DNA of 64,000 nucleotides from the NCBI GenBank assembly GCA_963665195.1, contig OY762070.1, positions 2,170,001 through 2,234,000 on the forward strand, written 5' to 3'. Every line of letters begins with the position of its first letter. Within the stretch, counting starts at the first letter, position 1. Source of the DNA: VXYL01 sp963665195. Lineage in GTDB: Bacteria; Pseudomonadota; Gammaproteobacteria; Pseudomonadales; Azotimanducaceae. The translations under genes were made by a program, and so were the position numbers. This document shows, piece by piece, positions 42,128 through 49,944 of this stretch. The notes under the pieces were generated by a model. That model was given only the letters and a program-made list of their open reading frames with translations. It had not been told where the DNA came from and made no database searches.

Positions 42128-43342
42128 GTGTTCGGCAAGAGTCTGATGCCACGGCGCTGGCAGACGCCGATCGCCTTCCTCGTGCTGGCGAGCGTCGCCA
42201 TGCCGCTCGGCTTCGCCGCGTGGCAGGCGCTGCTCAACAACTTCGCCGTCGAGCAAGCGGCGTTCACGGGCCGCGAGATCGGCATTCTGCAGAGCCTGCG
42301 CGAAGTGCCAGGCTTCCTCGCCTTCACCGCGGTATTCGTGATTCTGGTGCTGCGCGAACAAACCTTCGCGGTGCTGGCGGTCGCCGTGTTCGGCATCGGC
42401 GTCGCGCTCACCGGATTCTTCCCCAGCGAGTACGGCCTGTATTTCACCGCGGTAGTGATGTCCATTGGCTTCCACTACTTCGAGACGATCCGCCAGTCGC
42501 TGTCGCTGCAATGGCTGTCGAAGGAGGAAACGCCGCGCATCCTGGGTCGGCTGATGGCGGTCGGCTCGGCGACATCGCTGGTGGCTTTCGCGGCGATGTA
42601 TCTGGCGCTGGAGCTCTTCGAGCTCGCATTCCACTGGATATACCTCGCCGCGGGCGGAGCCGCGGTAGTGATTGCGCTAGTGCTGACGCAGTTTCCGCAC
42701 TTCCCGGCGAAGACGCCGCAGCGCAAGCAGATCGTGCTGCGCGGTCGCTACTGGCTGTACTACAGCCTGACGTTCCTATCCGGCGCCCGGCGGCAGATTT
42801 TCGTCGTTTTCGCGGGCTACCTGATGGTGGAGAAGTTCGGCTACTCGGCGGCCAACATCGCCGCGCTGTTCCTCGTCAACCACCTCTTCAACTTCCTGTT
42901 CGCGGAGAAGATTGGCGCCTGGATCGGCCGCATCGGCGAACGCCATGCGCTGACGCTGGAATACGCGGGCCTCATTCTGGTATTCACGGCCTACGCCTTT
43001 GTGGAGAACGCCCACATCGCCGCCGGCCTCTACATCCTGGACCACATGTTCTTCGCGCTCGCCATCGCCATCAAGACCTACTTCCAGAAGATCGCGGACC
43101 CGGCGGACATCGCCTCCACCGCCGGCGTCAGCTTCACCATCAACCACATCGCCGCGGTGGTCATCCCGGCAGTCCTCGGCCTCGTCTGGCTGAAGTCGCC
43201 GACTGCTGTGTTCCTGGTCGGCACCGCCTTCGCGGTGGCATCGCTGGTGATGTCCCAGAACGTGCCATTGCGACCGCGGCGGGGCAATGAGACCGTGGTC
43301 GGCATCGGCTGGCTGCGACGGCCGGTGGGCGCTGGCCCGTAG
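42128..43342 (+). CDS. MFS-type membrane transporter
   Basis: A 404-residue, twelve-helix protein starting at GTG 42128. Features include GFAAWQALLNNFAVEQAAFTG (helix 1 region), LQSLREVPGFLAFTAVFVIL, FYYFETIRQSLSLQWLSKEETPR-type cytoplasmic loop, and SAANIAALFLVNHLFNFLFAEKIGAWIGRIGER. It fits the MFS fold, but no well-known subfamily motif is seen. It follows the PhyH gene by 4 bp, so it should move the substrate or product of the TauD/PhyH pair. Confidence 0.8.
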   Translation: MFGKSLMPRRWQTPIAFLVLASVAMPLGFAAWQALLNNFAVEQAAFTGREIGILQSLREVPGFLAFTAVFVILVLREQTFAVLAVAVFGIGVALTGFFPSEYGLYFTAVVMSIGFHYFETIRQSLSLQWLSKEETPRILGRLMAVGSATSLVAFAAMYLALELFELAFHWIYLAAGGAAVVIALVLTQFPHFPAKTPQRKQIVLRGRYWLYYSLTFLSGARRQIFVVFAGYLMVEKFGYSAANIAALFLVNHLFNFLFAEKIGAWIGRIGERHALTLEYAGLILVFTAYAFVENAHIAAGLYILDHMFFALAIAIKTYFQKIADPADIASTAGVSFTINHIAAVVIPAVLGLVWLKSPTAVFLVGTAFAVASLVMSQNVPLRPRRGNETVVGIGWLRRPVGAGP

Positions 43343-43761
43343 ACGCCCGAAGCGTGTGAACGGCCGCCGCACTCGTTCAGGGCTCGGACGGACCTCTCGT
43401 TCGTCGCGGTTCGTGGGTCTCATGCGGCTGGTATTCTCCCCACCTTCGTGCTTGACGGCCACCGCGAGGCAGTGCAGGCTACCCGGACTTGTCAACCGAC
43501 GCACGGTCCGCCACGATGCTCGCCAGACGTACGGCTATGCAATCGCCTCGATCCGACACGCTGGGAAGTCGCGGAACAAGGCGACTGCACGTCAGCCCGG
43601 TTGGGTTGCTCGTGGCCCGAGCTGAGGCGAAGGCGCTCGGGAACGTGTCGCGGGCGCATCCAGCCGGTTGGGTGTCGGCTGACTCATGGCATGATGGCTG
43701 CCTCCGTTACCGCGTAGGCAACCCTATAGCACTGGCGTACACACTTGGCGAGGGACCTCCA
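43343..43761. other. 419-bp stretch without a supported gene
   Basis: Lies between the MFS gene and a two-gene island. An open frame continuous with the next gene extends upstream to 43489, but that part lacks conserved features and has Arg/Ala/Ser-rich chance-like content. Codon bias changes here toward less GC at third positions. No promoter stands out. Confidence 0.45.
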
Positions 43762-44355
43762 ATGTCCGAAGACAGCAGGATGATTGACTTCTTCGATAGC
43801 GATGCTGCGAACCAGGCGGATCGAATCTATCGCACCAGCGTGGACAAGTGCGCCAGCGAACGTCAGGACATGTTTCTCTCCAATAGGACGACGGACCACG
43901 CAACGTACATTCTGACCAAGATGTTCGAACACGCTGAGTCGGACGTGCGTCTGTGGACCAACGGCATGGCCCGACAGAAGGAAGGCAAGCAGCTGTACGG
44001 CAACGCCGACCTAATTCATGCCGCGGTGTCCTTTGTCAACAAGCCGAACAAGCGACTGTCGATCATCGTAAACGGACCCATCGATGTCGATGCGGGCCAG
44101 AGCGTATACGATCATCCTTTCCTCGGCGTCTTGCTGGAGCACAGGGACGCTGCGACCAAAGTACGCGTGGTTCATGTTCATGATCCCAACGAAGACGGCC
44201 ACACACTCTCCGTTCGTGGTTTTGCTGTGATGGACGAGTCCGGATATCGTGCTGAGACAGACGATGGCTCACGAGCCGTAGTCAATTTCGGGGATCACAA
44301 AGTGGCGAAGTCGCTTGTAGCCACCTTCGACACGGTGATGAGTCACGCCGAATAG
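43762..44355 (+). CDS. Uncharacterised soluble protein, first of a two-gene island
   Basis: A 197-residue protein starting MSEDSRMIDFFDSDAANQAD. It has an alpha/beta pattern: helix TDHATYILTKMFEHA, strand DVRLWTNGM, helix NADLIHAAVSFVNK, strand RLSIIVNGPIDVD, helix HPFLGVLLEHRD, strand VRVVHVHD, then VRGFAVMDESGYRAETDD. The order of strand, helix and a late strand with a possible His recalls one half of a phospholipase-D-like fold, but no HKD motif is present, so this is only an impression. Codon usage (ATA, CTA, GTA) is unlike the neighbours. It is followed 20 bp later by a membrane protein gene, and the two probably act together. Confidence 0.65.
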   Translation: MSEDSRMIDFFDSDAANQADRIYRTSVDKCASERQDMFLSNRTTDHATYILTKMFEHAESDVRLWTNGMARQKEGKQLYGNADLIHAAVSFVNKPNKRLSIIVNGPIDVDAGQSVYDHPFLGVLLEHRDAATKVRVVHVHDPNEDGHTLSVRGFAVMDESGYRAETDDGSRAVVNFGDHKVAKSLVATFDTVMSHAE

Positions 44356-44375
44356 CCGCAGAAGGACACCGTCCC

Positions 44376-44888
44376 ATGGACATGCAGCTTACAGGAGTCT
44401 ACGGTGCCTTCTTGGAGGTGGCGTTCGCTCTCAATCTGATCTCCACATGGTCAGGATTCTACAGCAGCCTGACTTCCATGGCCCAGAATGTGGAGGTAAA
44501 TGCGTCATCCGATGCGCTCAGCGAACGCTTGAAGAAGAACCTAAACGTGGTATTGAGGAGGGTCAAAGGCGCCAGCAGGATGAGCGGCCTAGTGTTGTCC
44601 TGCACGATATTCATCTTCCTTCTGTACGGCCTTCCGCGATTCCCATGCGCTTGCGAACCGGTGCTGTTGGAGATCCTCCTTTGGGTATGCGGCGGTACCG
44701 TTCCTCTGCTGTCAGGGTCGCTATACATTACAGTGCGAGTCTACTACCCACTCAGGATGCGAAGTGCGCGACTCGCTGAAGAAGGAAGGCGGGCAGCGCA
44801 GGCGGCGCAAGCCAAAGCACAGGAAGAGTTGCTGGACCGGCTCGAGAGAGAGGGAAAGATCATCCGGATTGACCCAAAGTGCGGTTGA
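44376..44888 (+). CDS. Uncharacterised membrane protein, second gene of the island
   Basis: A 170-residue protein with three hydrophobic segments: about 9-32 (YGAFLEVAFALNLISTWSGF), about 72-90 (MSGLVLSCTIFIFLLYGL) and about 98-121 (LLEILLWVCGGTVPLLSGSLY). Between the first two is a polar helical stretch (SSDALSERLKKNLNVVLRRVKG), and the C-terminus is a charged Ala/Glu/Arg coiled coil (LAEEGRRAAQAAQAKAQEELLDRLE). This could anchor the soluble partner encoded just upstream. I do not recognise a family. GC content is lower than in surrounding genes, consistent with acquisition. It converges with the SDR gene at 44999. Confidence 0.65.
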   Translation: MDMQLTGVYGAFLEVAFALNLISTWSGFYSSLTSMAQNVEVNASSDALSERLKKNLNVVLRRVKGASRMSGLVLSCTIFIFLLYGLPRFPCACEPVLLEILLWVCGGTVPLLSGSLYITVRVYYPLRMRSARLAEEGRRAAQAAQAKAQEELLDRLEREGKIIRIDPKCG

Positions 44889-44998
44889 CAAGGCGCAAGT
44901 TGCCGCGGTTGCCAGAGCGGGCGGCAGGAGGGGAGTGCGGTGTGAGGCAGACGAGCGGGCCCTGAACACTGACGCACTACGCATCACGCGCCGACGTC

Positions 44999-45754
44999 TC
45001 AACGAGCCGTGTACCCCCCATCCACCGGCAGCACGTTGCCGGTGATGAAGCTGGCGTCGTCGCTGGCTAGGAAGGCGACGGCGGCGGCGACTTCCTCGGG
45101 TTGGCCGAGTCGGCCGAGCGGGTGCAGGGATTCCAAGAAGCGCGTGCCGGCTTCGTTTTCGCGAATCGGCGCCGTCATGGGGGTCTCGATGTAGCCGGGG
45201 GCGACGGCGTTGATCCGAACGCCTTGCTGGCCGAACGAGATGGCGTATTGGCGGGTTAGCCCGGCGACGCCGTGCTTCGCAGCGACGTACGCGCCGGCGC
45301 CGGGCGGCAGGGGTTCGTTGTTGCCGGTCGTGGCGCCGGTGAGGCCGACCAGCCCGGCGATGGAGGCCGTGGAGATGATCGCGCCGCCGCCGCGCTCCGC
45401 AAGAAACGGCGCGCCGTGGAACAGGCCGTAGTAGACGCCGCTCAAGTTCACGGCGATGGTGCGGTCCCAGTCGCCGCTGCCGCCGATGCCGGCGTTGTTG
45501 AACAGGATGTCGAGGCCGCCCAAGGCGCTCGCCGTGGTGCCCAAAGCGCCCCGTACAGCCGCCTCGTCGCTGACATCGAGCGCCAGCGCCTCGGCCGCGT
45601 CGCCGATCGCATGCGCCGTCTCCACCGCGCCGCCGGCGTCGATGTCGGCGCACATCACCGCCGCGCCTTCTTCGGCGAAGCGCAGCGCGGTCGCCCGGCC
45701 GATGCCGCTGGCGGCGCCCGTGATGAGCGCCGTCTTGCCTTCGAGCCGCGCCAT
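44999..45754 (-). CDS. SDR family oxidoreductase
   Basis: A 251-residue short-chain dehydrogenase with LITGAASGIGRATA, ADIDAGG (Asp favouring NAD), NNAGIGGSGDW, catalytic Ser in STASIAG and YVAAKHG. Between Ser and Tyr there is an insertion of about ten residues (GNNEPLPPGA), longer than usual. The end SFITGNVLPVDGGYTAR is typical. It lies 4 bp after the crotonase-family gene, so the pair may act as hydratase and hydroxyacyl dehydrogenase in a beta-oxidation-like sequence; steroid or cyclic substrates are also possible. Confidence 0.87.
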   Translation of the reverse strand: MARLEGKTALITGAASGIGRATALRFAEEGAAVMCADIDAGGAVETAHAIGDAAEALALDVSDEAAVRGALGTTASALGGLDILFNNAGIGGSGDWDRTIAVNLSGVYYGLFHGAPFLAERGGGAIISTASIAGLVGLTGATTGNNEPLPPGAGAYVAAKHGVAGLTRQYAISFGQQGVRINAVAPGYIETPMTAPIRENEAGTRFLESLHPLGRLGQPEEVAAAVAFLASDDASFITGNVLPVDGGYTAR

Positions 45755-45758
45755 CGCC

Positions 45759-46694
45759 CTAGTCGCCGTAGCCGGCGCCGCCCTTGGCCTTGTCCGGCCC
45801 CATGCCGGCGACCGGGCGGTCCTTCGGGGCGCTGGCGTAGGCGCCGCGGAAGTCGCGGAACGGGCCGTCGCGCCACTCGAGTGCGGCTTTCAGCCCTTCG
45901 TCGCGCACGCGCCGACCCCACTCGGACGCCGCCTCGCGCTGCGCGGAGAGGGCTTGGATCTCGGTGCCGGAGTGCAGGCCGTCGCGGATGCCCTGGGTCT
46001 CGTACTGGCGGTTCACGGCGCGCTTGGAGTACATCAGCATCTCGTTGTCCACATGCGACATGCGGCGGGCGAACTTCTCGGTGAAGTCCGCCAGCTCGTC
46101 CGGCGCCACGGCGTAGTTGGCCCAGCCGAGACGCGCCATCTCTTCGCCCGAGAACGAGTCGCCCACGTAGGCGAACTCCCGCGCCTTGCAGGGCGGCAGG
46201 TGCCAAGGCGTCCACATCATGTCCATGGTGGTCATGGCGCGGACGGGCGGGTAGCCGATCTGGGCGTTGTCGGCGACGATGCGGAAGTCGCAGACCGTGG
46301 CGAGCTCCGTGCCGCCCGCCAGGCAGTGGCCCTGGATCTGCGCGACGACGGGCTTGGCGAGTTCCCAGATGATCCAGTTGGTCATCACCACATGGCGCGC
46401 CCACTGGGTCTTGCCGGGATGGGTGGAGCCGGTGTCCGGCAGGCCGGAGCGGGGGCTCACGAAGTCGAAGCTGTCGGCGGCGCGGGCCGGCGACAGGTCG
46501 TAGCCGGCGGAGAACGAGCGGCCGGCGCCGCGCAGCACGATGACGCCGATCTCGTCGTCGGATTCGGCCTCGCGCATGGCGTCCATCACCTCGCCGCGCA
46601 GGTTGTTGCTGAGCGCGTTCAGCTTCTCCGGACGGTTCAGGGTGATGAAGGCCAGGCGACCGTCGGTTTCGTAGAGGATGTCCTGGTAGGGCAT
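45759..46694 (-). CDS. Enoyl-CoA hydratase/isomerase family protein (atypical active site)
   Basis: A 311-residue crotonase-fold protein. It has the start LAFITLNRPEKLNALSNNL, the first oxyanion segment GAGRSFSAGYDLS and the second GHCLAGGTELATVCDFRI. The Glu of GGTELA matches the first catalytic Glu of enoyl-CoA hydratase, but the second (expected in the QPE-like segment) is replaced: the sequence reads IGYPPVRAMT. This suggests an isomerase, hydrolase or decarboxylase activity instead of simple hydration. A segment rich in Trp/Met (MTTMDMMWTPWHLPP) follows, unusual for the family. It is in an operon with an SDR gene downstream and a small gene 13 bp upstream. Confidence 0.82.
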   Translation of the reverse strand: MPYQDILYETDGRLAFITLNRPEKLNALSNNLRGEVMDAMREAESDDEIGVIVLRGAGRSFSAGYDLSPARAADSFDFVSPRSGLPDTGSTHPGKTQWARHVVMTNWIIWELAKPVVAQIQGHCLAGGTELATVCDFRIVADNAQIGYPPVRAMTTMDMMWTPWHLPPCKAREFAYVGDSFSGEEMARLGWANYAVAPDELADFTEKFARRMSHVDNEMLMYSKRAVNRQYETQGIRDGLHSGTEIQALSAQREAASEWGRRVRDEGLKAALEWRDGPFRDFRGAYASAPKDRPVAGMGPDKAKGGAGYGD

Positions 46695-46707
46695 GGAAGG
46701 CTCTCTG

Positions 46708-46944
46708 CTAAGTGGCTGGTTGGGGAGTCAAGGCGCCCATCTTATCGGCTTCGCAGCGGCGCAGCGCTTCAAGGTTGAGGTCGATCTTCGCCTGCGCCGA
46801 CCACTGCGCCTGTTCGGAGTTCACGGCATTGACGTTCTCGAACGTCCCAAGCAGGCCCACGCGGCGCTTGCTGCTGAAGACCCGGAGCGTGCGGCCGACC
46901 ACCTCCCAGTGGAAGTCGCCGTGGATGCCGTTGTACTCGTTCAT
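46708..46944 (-). CDS. Small uncharacterised protein
   Basis: A 78-residue frame between the amidohydrolase and crotonase genes, starting MNEYNGIHGDFHWEVVGRTL and containing VFSSKRRVGLLGTFENVNAVN. It has no signal peptide or membrane segment. Its third-position GC bias looks coding, it fits the operon spacing (60 bp from the gene before, 13 bp to the gene after) and no other gene occupies the strand. No strong ribosome binding site is seen before the ATG. Function unknown. Confidence 0.55.
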   Translation of the reverse strand: MNEYNGIHGDFHWEVVGRTLRVFSSKRRVGLLGTFENVNAVNSEQAQWSAQAKIDLNLEALRRCEADKMGALTPQPAT

Positions 46945-47004
46945 GGGCGGCGCGTGGCCGCTGGGCGGACGGGGTCGGCCCGTCCGCCCAGCGCGTTGCG
47001 AGCG

Positions 47005-48645
47005 CTACGCCTGGTGGCGCAGCACTTGGCCGGCGCGGGCGCCGGTGTGCTCGCCGTCTTCCAGCGTGATGGCGCCGTTGACGACGGTGGCCTTGTAGCC
47101 CACGGCCTTCTGGATGTAGCGCGGCGCGCCGCCGGGGAAGTCGTGGACCAGCTCCGGCTGCAGTTCGGCGACCTTCTGCGGATCGAGGACATTCACGTCC
47201 GCCCTCATGCCGGCGGCCAGCGTGCCGCGATCCTTGAGGCCGAGAACACGCGCGGGGCCAGAGGTGATGCGGCGGATGCCTTCGCCCATGCTGTAGACGC
47301 CCGCGTCGCGGATCCAATGCGACAGCACGAAGCTCGGCCAGCCCGCATCCATGATCTGCGAGACGTGCGCGCCGGCGTCGCCGAGGCTCGGGAAGATGTG
47401 CTCGCTCTTGAAGAGGTCGCCGAGCTCCTTGAGGCTCTGGTTGAACATGCGCAGGTTGAAGAGCGCCCGGCCGTTGGTCTCGCGGGAGAGGCGCAGGAAC
47501 GTCTCCACCCAGTGCTCGTCGGCGGCGGTGGAGAGCGCTTCGAGGCTCATCTCGGGGCCGGCAGCGTAGTCCGGCGTCTCGCCGTTGCCGAGGTAGAACA
47601 CCTGGCCGAGCGGGAAGCGCATGTTCTGGTCCTGGCCTTCCTCGGCCAGCTTGGCGGCGGTGTCCGCGTCGTTGATCGCTTGGATGCGGCCCGCGAGATC
47701 CATCTGGCGCAGCTTCGCCCACGTCTCGCCCTGCACCGGCAGGTTCGACTGCAGGCCGAACATGAAGCCGGAGCCGCGTACCTGCGTGATGGCGGTGAGG
47801 TCGCCGTGCCGGGCGAGCTTGGCGAGGTTGTCCGCCTGCGCCTTGCCGGAGCCTTCCTGAGGACCCGTGCCGTAGCTGAAGAGGATGCGGCCCTTCGTGG
47901 TCTCCGCCATCGCCTTCAGCACCTCGAAGTTGGCGCCGACGGCCTGCATCAGCCCGTTGCGAGGGCCGACGGCCTTGGCGATTTCCACCAGTTCCTCCGG
48001 ATCGGCGAAGGTGCCGGGAATGGACCGGCCGTCCGGCAGCTTGTGCGGCGGGTAGCGGTTGGTGGAGAAGCCGACGGCGCCGCGGTCGATCGACTGCGCC
48101 ACCACGTCCGCCATCTGCTTGCGCTCCTCGGCGCTGGCCTGCTCCTCGACGGCGCGCTCGCCCATGACGTAGAAGCGCACCGCGCAGTGGCCGACCATGC
48201 CGCAGACGTTGAGCGCCGGGTTCAGCCGCTCGATGGCGTCCAGATAGCCGCCGTAGTCCTCCCAGTCCCAGGGCAGGCCGGTGAGGATGGCGTTCTTCGG
48301 AATGTCCTCGACGGTCTCCATCATGCCGGCGAGGAGTTCCACATCCTTCGGCTTGCACGGCGCGAAAGTGACGCCGCAGTTGCCGAGCAGGGCGGTGGTC
48401 ACGCCGTGCCAGCTGACCGGCGTCATCTGCGGGTCCCAGCCGATCTGGGCGTCGAGATGGGTGTGCAGGTCGACGAAGCCGGGCGTCACCGCGAGGCCCT
48501 GGGCGTCGATCTCCCGCTGGCCCTCGCCGTCGACCTTGCCGACCGCGCTGATGAAGCCGTTGTCGATGGCGAGGTCGCCCGCCGCCGGCTCCGCGCCGGT
48601 GCCGTCGACGAGTTCGCCGCCTCTGATCACGATGTCGTGTGCCAT
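47005..48645 (-). CDS. Amidohydrolase family protein, N-acyl-D-amino-acid deacylase type
   Basis: A 546-residue metal-dependent hydrolase. It opens DIVIRGGELVDGTGAEPAAGD, carries metal ligands in VTPGFVDLHTHLDAQIGWDP and a Cys ligand candidate in LLGNCGVTFAPC, then FSTNRYPPHKLPDGRSIPG and the late Asp in PSLGDAGAHVSQIMD. It ends RADVNVLDP and PRYIQKAVGYKATVVNGAI. This is the D-aminoacylase branch, which in catabolic clusters often acts on other amides or cyclic compounds. It is cytoplasmic. The LLM flavin gene lies 44 bp upstream on the same strand, and small and crotonase genes follow, so all five probably form one operon. Confidence 0.87.
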   Translation of the reverse strand: MAHDIVIRGGELVDGTGAEPAAGDLAIDNGFISAVGKVDGEGQREIDAQGLAVTPGFVDLHTHLDAQIGWDPQMTPVSWHGVTTALLGNCGVTFAPCKPKDVELLAGMMETVEDIPKNAILTGLPWDWEDYGGYLDAIERLNPALNVCGMVGHCAVRFYVMGERAVEEQASAEERKQMADVVAQSIDRGAVGFSTNRYPPHKLPDGRSIPGTFADPEELVEIAKAVGPRNGLMQAVGANFEVLKAMAETTKGRILFSYGTGPQEGSGKAQADNLAKLARHGDLTAITQVRGSGFMFGLQSNLPVQGETWAKLRQMDLAGRIQAINDADTAAKLAEEGQDQNMRFPLGQVFYLGNGETPDYAAGPEMSLEALSTAADEHWVETFLRLSRETNGRALFNLRMFNQSLKELGDLFKSEHIFPSLGDAGAHVSQIMDAGWPSFVLSHWIRDAGVYSMGEGIRRITSGPARVLGLKDRGTLAAGMRADVNVLDPQKVAELQPELVHDFPGGAPRYIQKAVGYKATVVNGAITLEDGEHTGARAGQVLRHQA

Positions 48646-48689
48646 TTGCTACTCCCCGGGTTCTCCCCTGATGTACTCGCCGCGGCGCG

Positions 48690-49613
48690 TCAGTCGAACG
48701 CGGCCACGATCTCCTCCTCCACGCGCTGAAACGCCTCGACGTTGCCCGTCGGGACGGCGCCGAACATGATCTCCGCCACCCCCTCGCGCTCGAACTCGCC
48801 GATGCGGTCGATGATCTCGTTCTTCGGCCCCGCCATGGAGCCGGGACCCAGGGTGCGCTGAAAGCCTTCGATGCGCTCCTTGTCCTCGGTGATCTGAAGC
48901 GGCATCAAAAGCGTCCGCTTGATCTCGGCCGGATCGCGCCCGACGTTTTCGCAGTGGCGTTCGAGGACGCCGATCTTGTGCCGGTACACGTCGACCGACA
49001 TGCCCTGGCCGGCCCAGCCGTCCATGTTGAAGATGTCGCCGAACATGGCGAGCGTGCGCAGCGTGCGGCGCTCGCCGGTGCCGCCGACCATGATCGGAAT
49101 ATGCGGCTTCTGGTAGCAGCCGGGCGATAGCGGCGCCTGATCGAGCCGGTAGTACTTGCCCTGATAGTCCACGGGGCCGTCGGCGGTGAACAGCAGCCGC
49201 AGCAGTTCGCAGGCTTCCTGGAAGCGGTCCTGGCGTTCCTTCATGGACGGGAAGTCCCAGCCGTAGGCTTCGTGCTCGCGCTTGAACCAGGCGGCGCCGA
49301 GGGCCAGTTCGAAGCGGCCTTCGGACGCTTGGTCCAGCGTCGTCGCCATCTTCGCGAGCAGGCCGGGGTTGCGGTAGGTATTGCCGAGCACCAGATGGCC
49401 GAGGCGCAGCGTCCTGGTCATGCCGGCGGCGACGGCGATGAGGGTGTAGCCCTCGAAGGCCGTGAAGTGCTCTTCCTCGGGCCGCCCGGGCGGCGGCAGG
49501 AAGTGGTCCGCGAACCAGATGCTGTTCCAGCGGGTCTGGTCCATGGCCTCGATCGAGGCCTTGATCTCGCTCCACGTCGTGCGGTAGCAGTTAACCTGCA
49601 CGCCAAACTTCAT
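48690..49613 (-). CDS. LLM class flavin-dependent oxidoreductase
   Basis: A 307-residue luciferase-like enzyme: KFGVQVNCYRTTWSEIKASI, SIWFADHFLPPPGRPEEEHF, TRTLRLGHLVLGNTYRNPGLLAKMATTLDQ, RFELALGAAWFKREHEAYGW and IMVGGTGERRTLRTLA. The AAWFKREHEAYG segment is usual in F420-dependent members, though FMN use cannot be excluded. The ATG at 49613 has GGAGGGGAGCG directly upstream, which fixes the start; the longer frame above is non-coding. It is first in the minus-strand operon down to 44999, and its upstream region holds a 16-bp perfect palindrome. Confidence 0.87.
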   Translation of the reverse strand: MKFGVQVNCYRTTWSEIKASIEAMDQTRWNSIWFADHFLPPPGRPEEEHFTAFEGYTLIAVAAGMTRTLRLGHLVLGNTYRNPGLLAKMATTLDQASEGRFELALGAAWFKREHEAYGWDFPSMKERQDRFQEACELLRLLFTADGPVDYQGKYYRLDQAPLSPGCYQKPHIPIMVGGTGERRTLRTLAMFGDIFNMDGWAGQGMSVDVYRHKIGVLERHCENVGRDPAEIKRTLLMPLQITEDKERIEGFQRTLGPGSMAGPKNEIIDRIGEFEREGVAEIMFGAVPTGNVEAFQRVEEEIVAAFD

Positions 49614-49726
49614 TCGCTCCCCTCCAGCGTCGCGCGCGCGGCGCGGATCGAACGCCTGCCGCAACCGCGCGCAAAGTGCAGAAAGCGCACGCCCATGCCG
49701 ACGGCACCGACGCCGAACCGTACTGT

Positions 49727-49742
49727 ACATGGCGCGCCATGT
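49727..49742. promoter_or_regulatory. Perfect 16-bp palindrome, candidate operator
   Basis: ACATGGCGCGCCATGT is identical on both strands. It lies 114 bp before the LLM gene start in a divergent intergenic region, where TetR- or GntR-type regulators often bind. No regulator gene is adjacent. Confidence 0.4.
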
Positions 49743-49872
49743 CCAATCGCGCTCGGACGTCTGCAACACCGCACCTCGGCATTGCCGCGCTTCCGCCCGC
49801 TCTTGCACCAAAAGAGTGCGCATGTCGGGCGGATTTCCTACAAGAGGAAGGGGCGATCTCGCTAACGCCCTT

Positions 49873-49902
49873 GGTTTCGGTTGCGCCAAGCTTCCCGAAA
49901 CC
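49873..49902 (+). promoter_or_regulatory. Inverted repeat upstream of the heptad-repeat gene
   Basis: GGTTTCGG (49873-49880) and CCGAAACC (49895-49902) form an 8-bp perfect stem with a 14-nt loop, 43 bp before the GTG start at 49945. It may be an operator or an mRNA hairpin; there is no poly-T to make it a terminator. Confidence 0.35.
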
Positions 49903-49944
49903 GGCAAGCCGATGCCGAAATCGACCAACCAGAAGGAGGTTCCT

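Larger units (their letters stand above)
49614..49944. other. Divergent regulatory region with palindromes
   Basis: 331 bp between the LLM gene (minus) and a coiled-coil gene (plus). It carries a perfect palindrome (49727-49742) and a hairpin (49873-49902), annotated separately. No gene is supported. Confidence 0.5.

Noticed and set aside
49912..49944. ATG at 49912 as the start of the heptad-repeat gene
   Set aside because: A full AGAAGGAGGT ribosome binding site lies between this ATG and the GTG at 49945, which therefore fits better.
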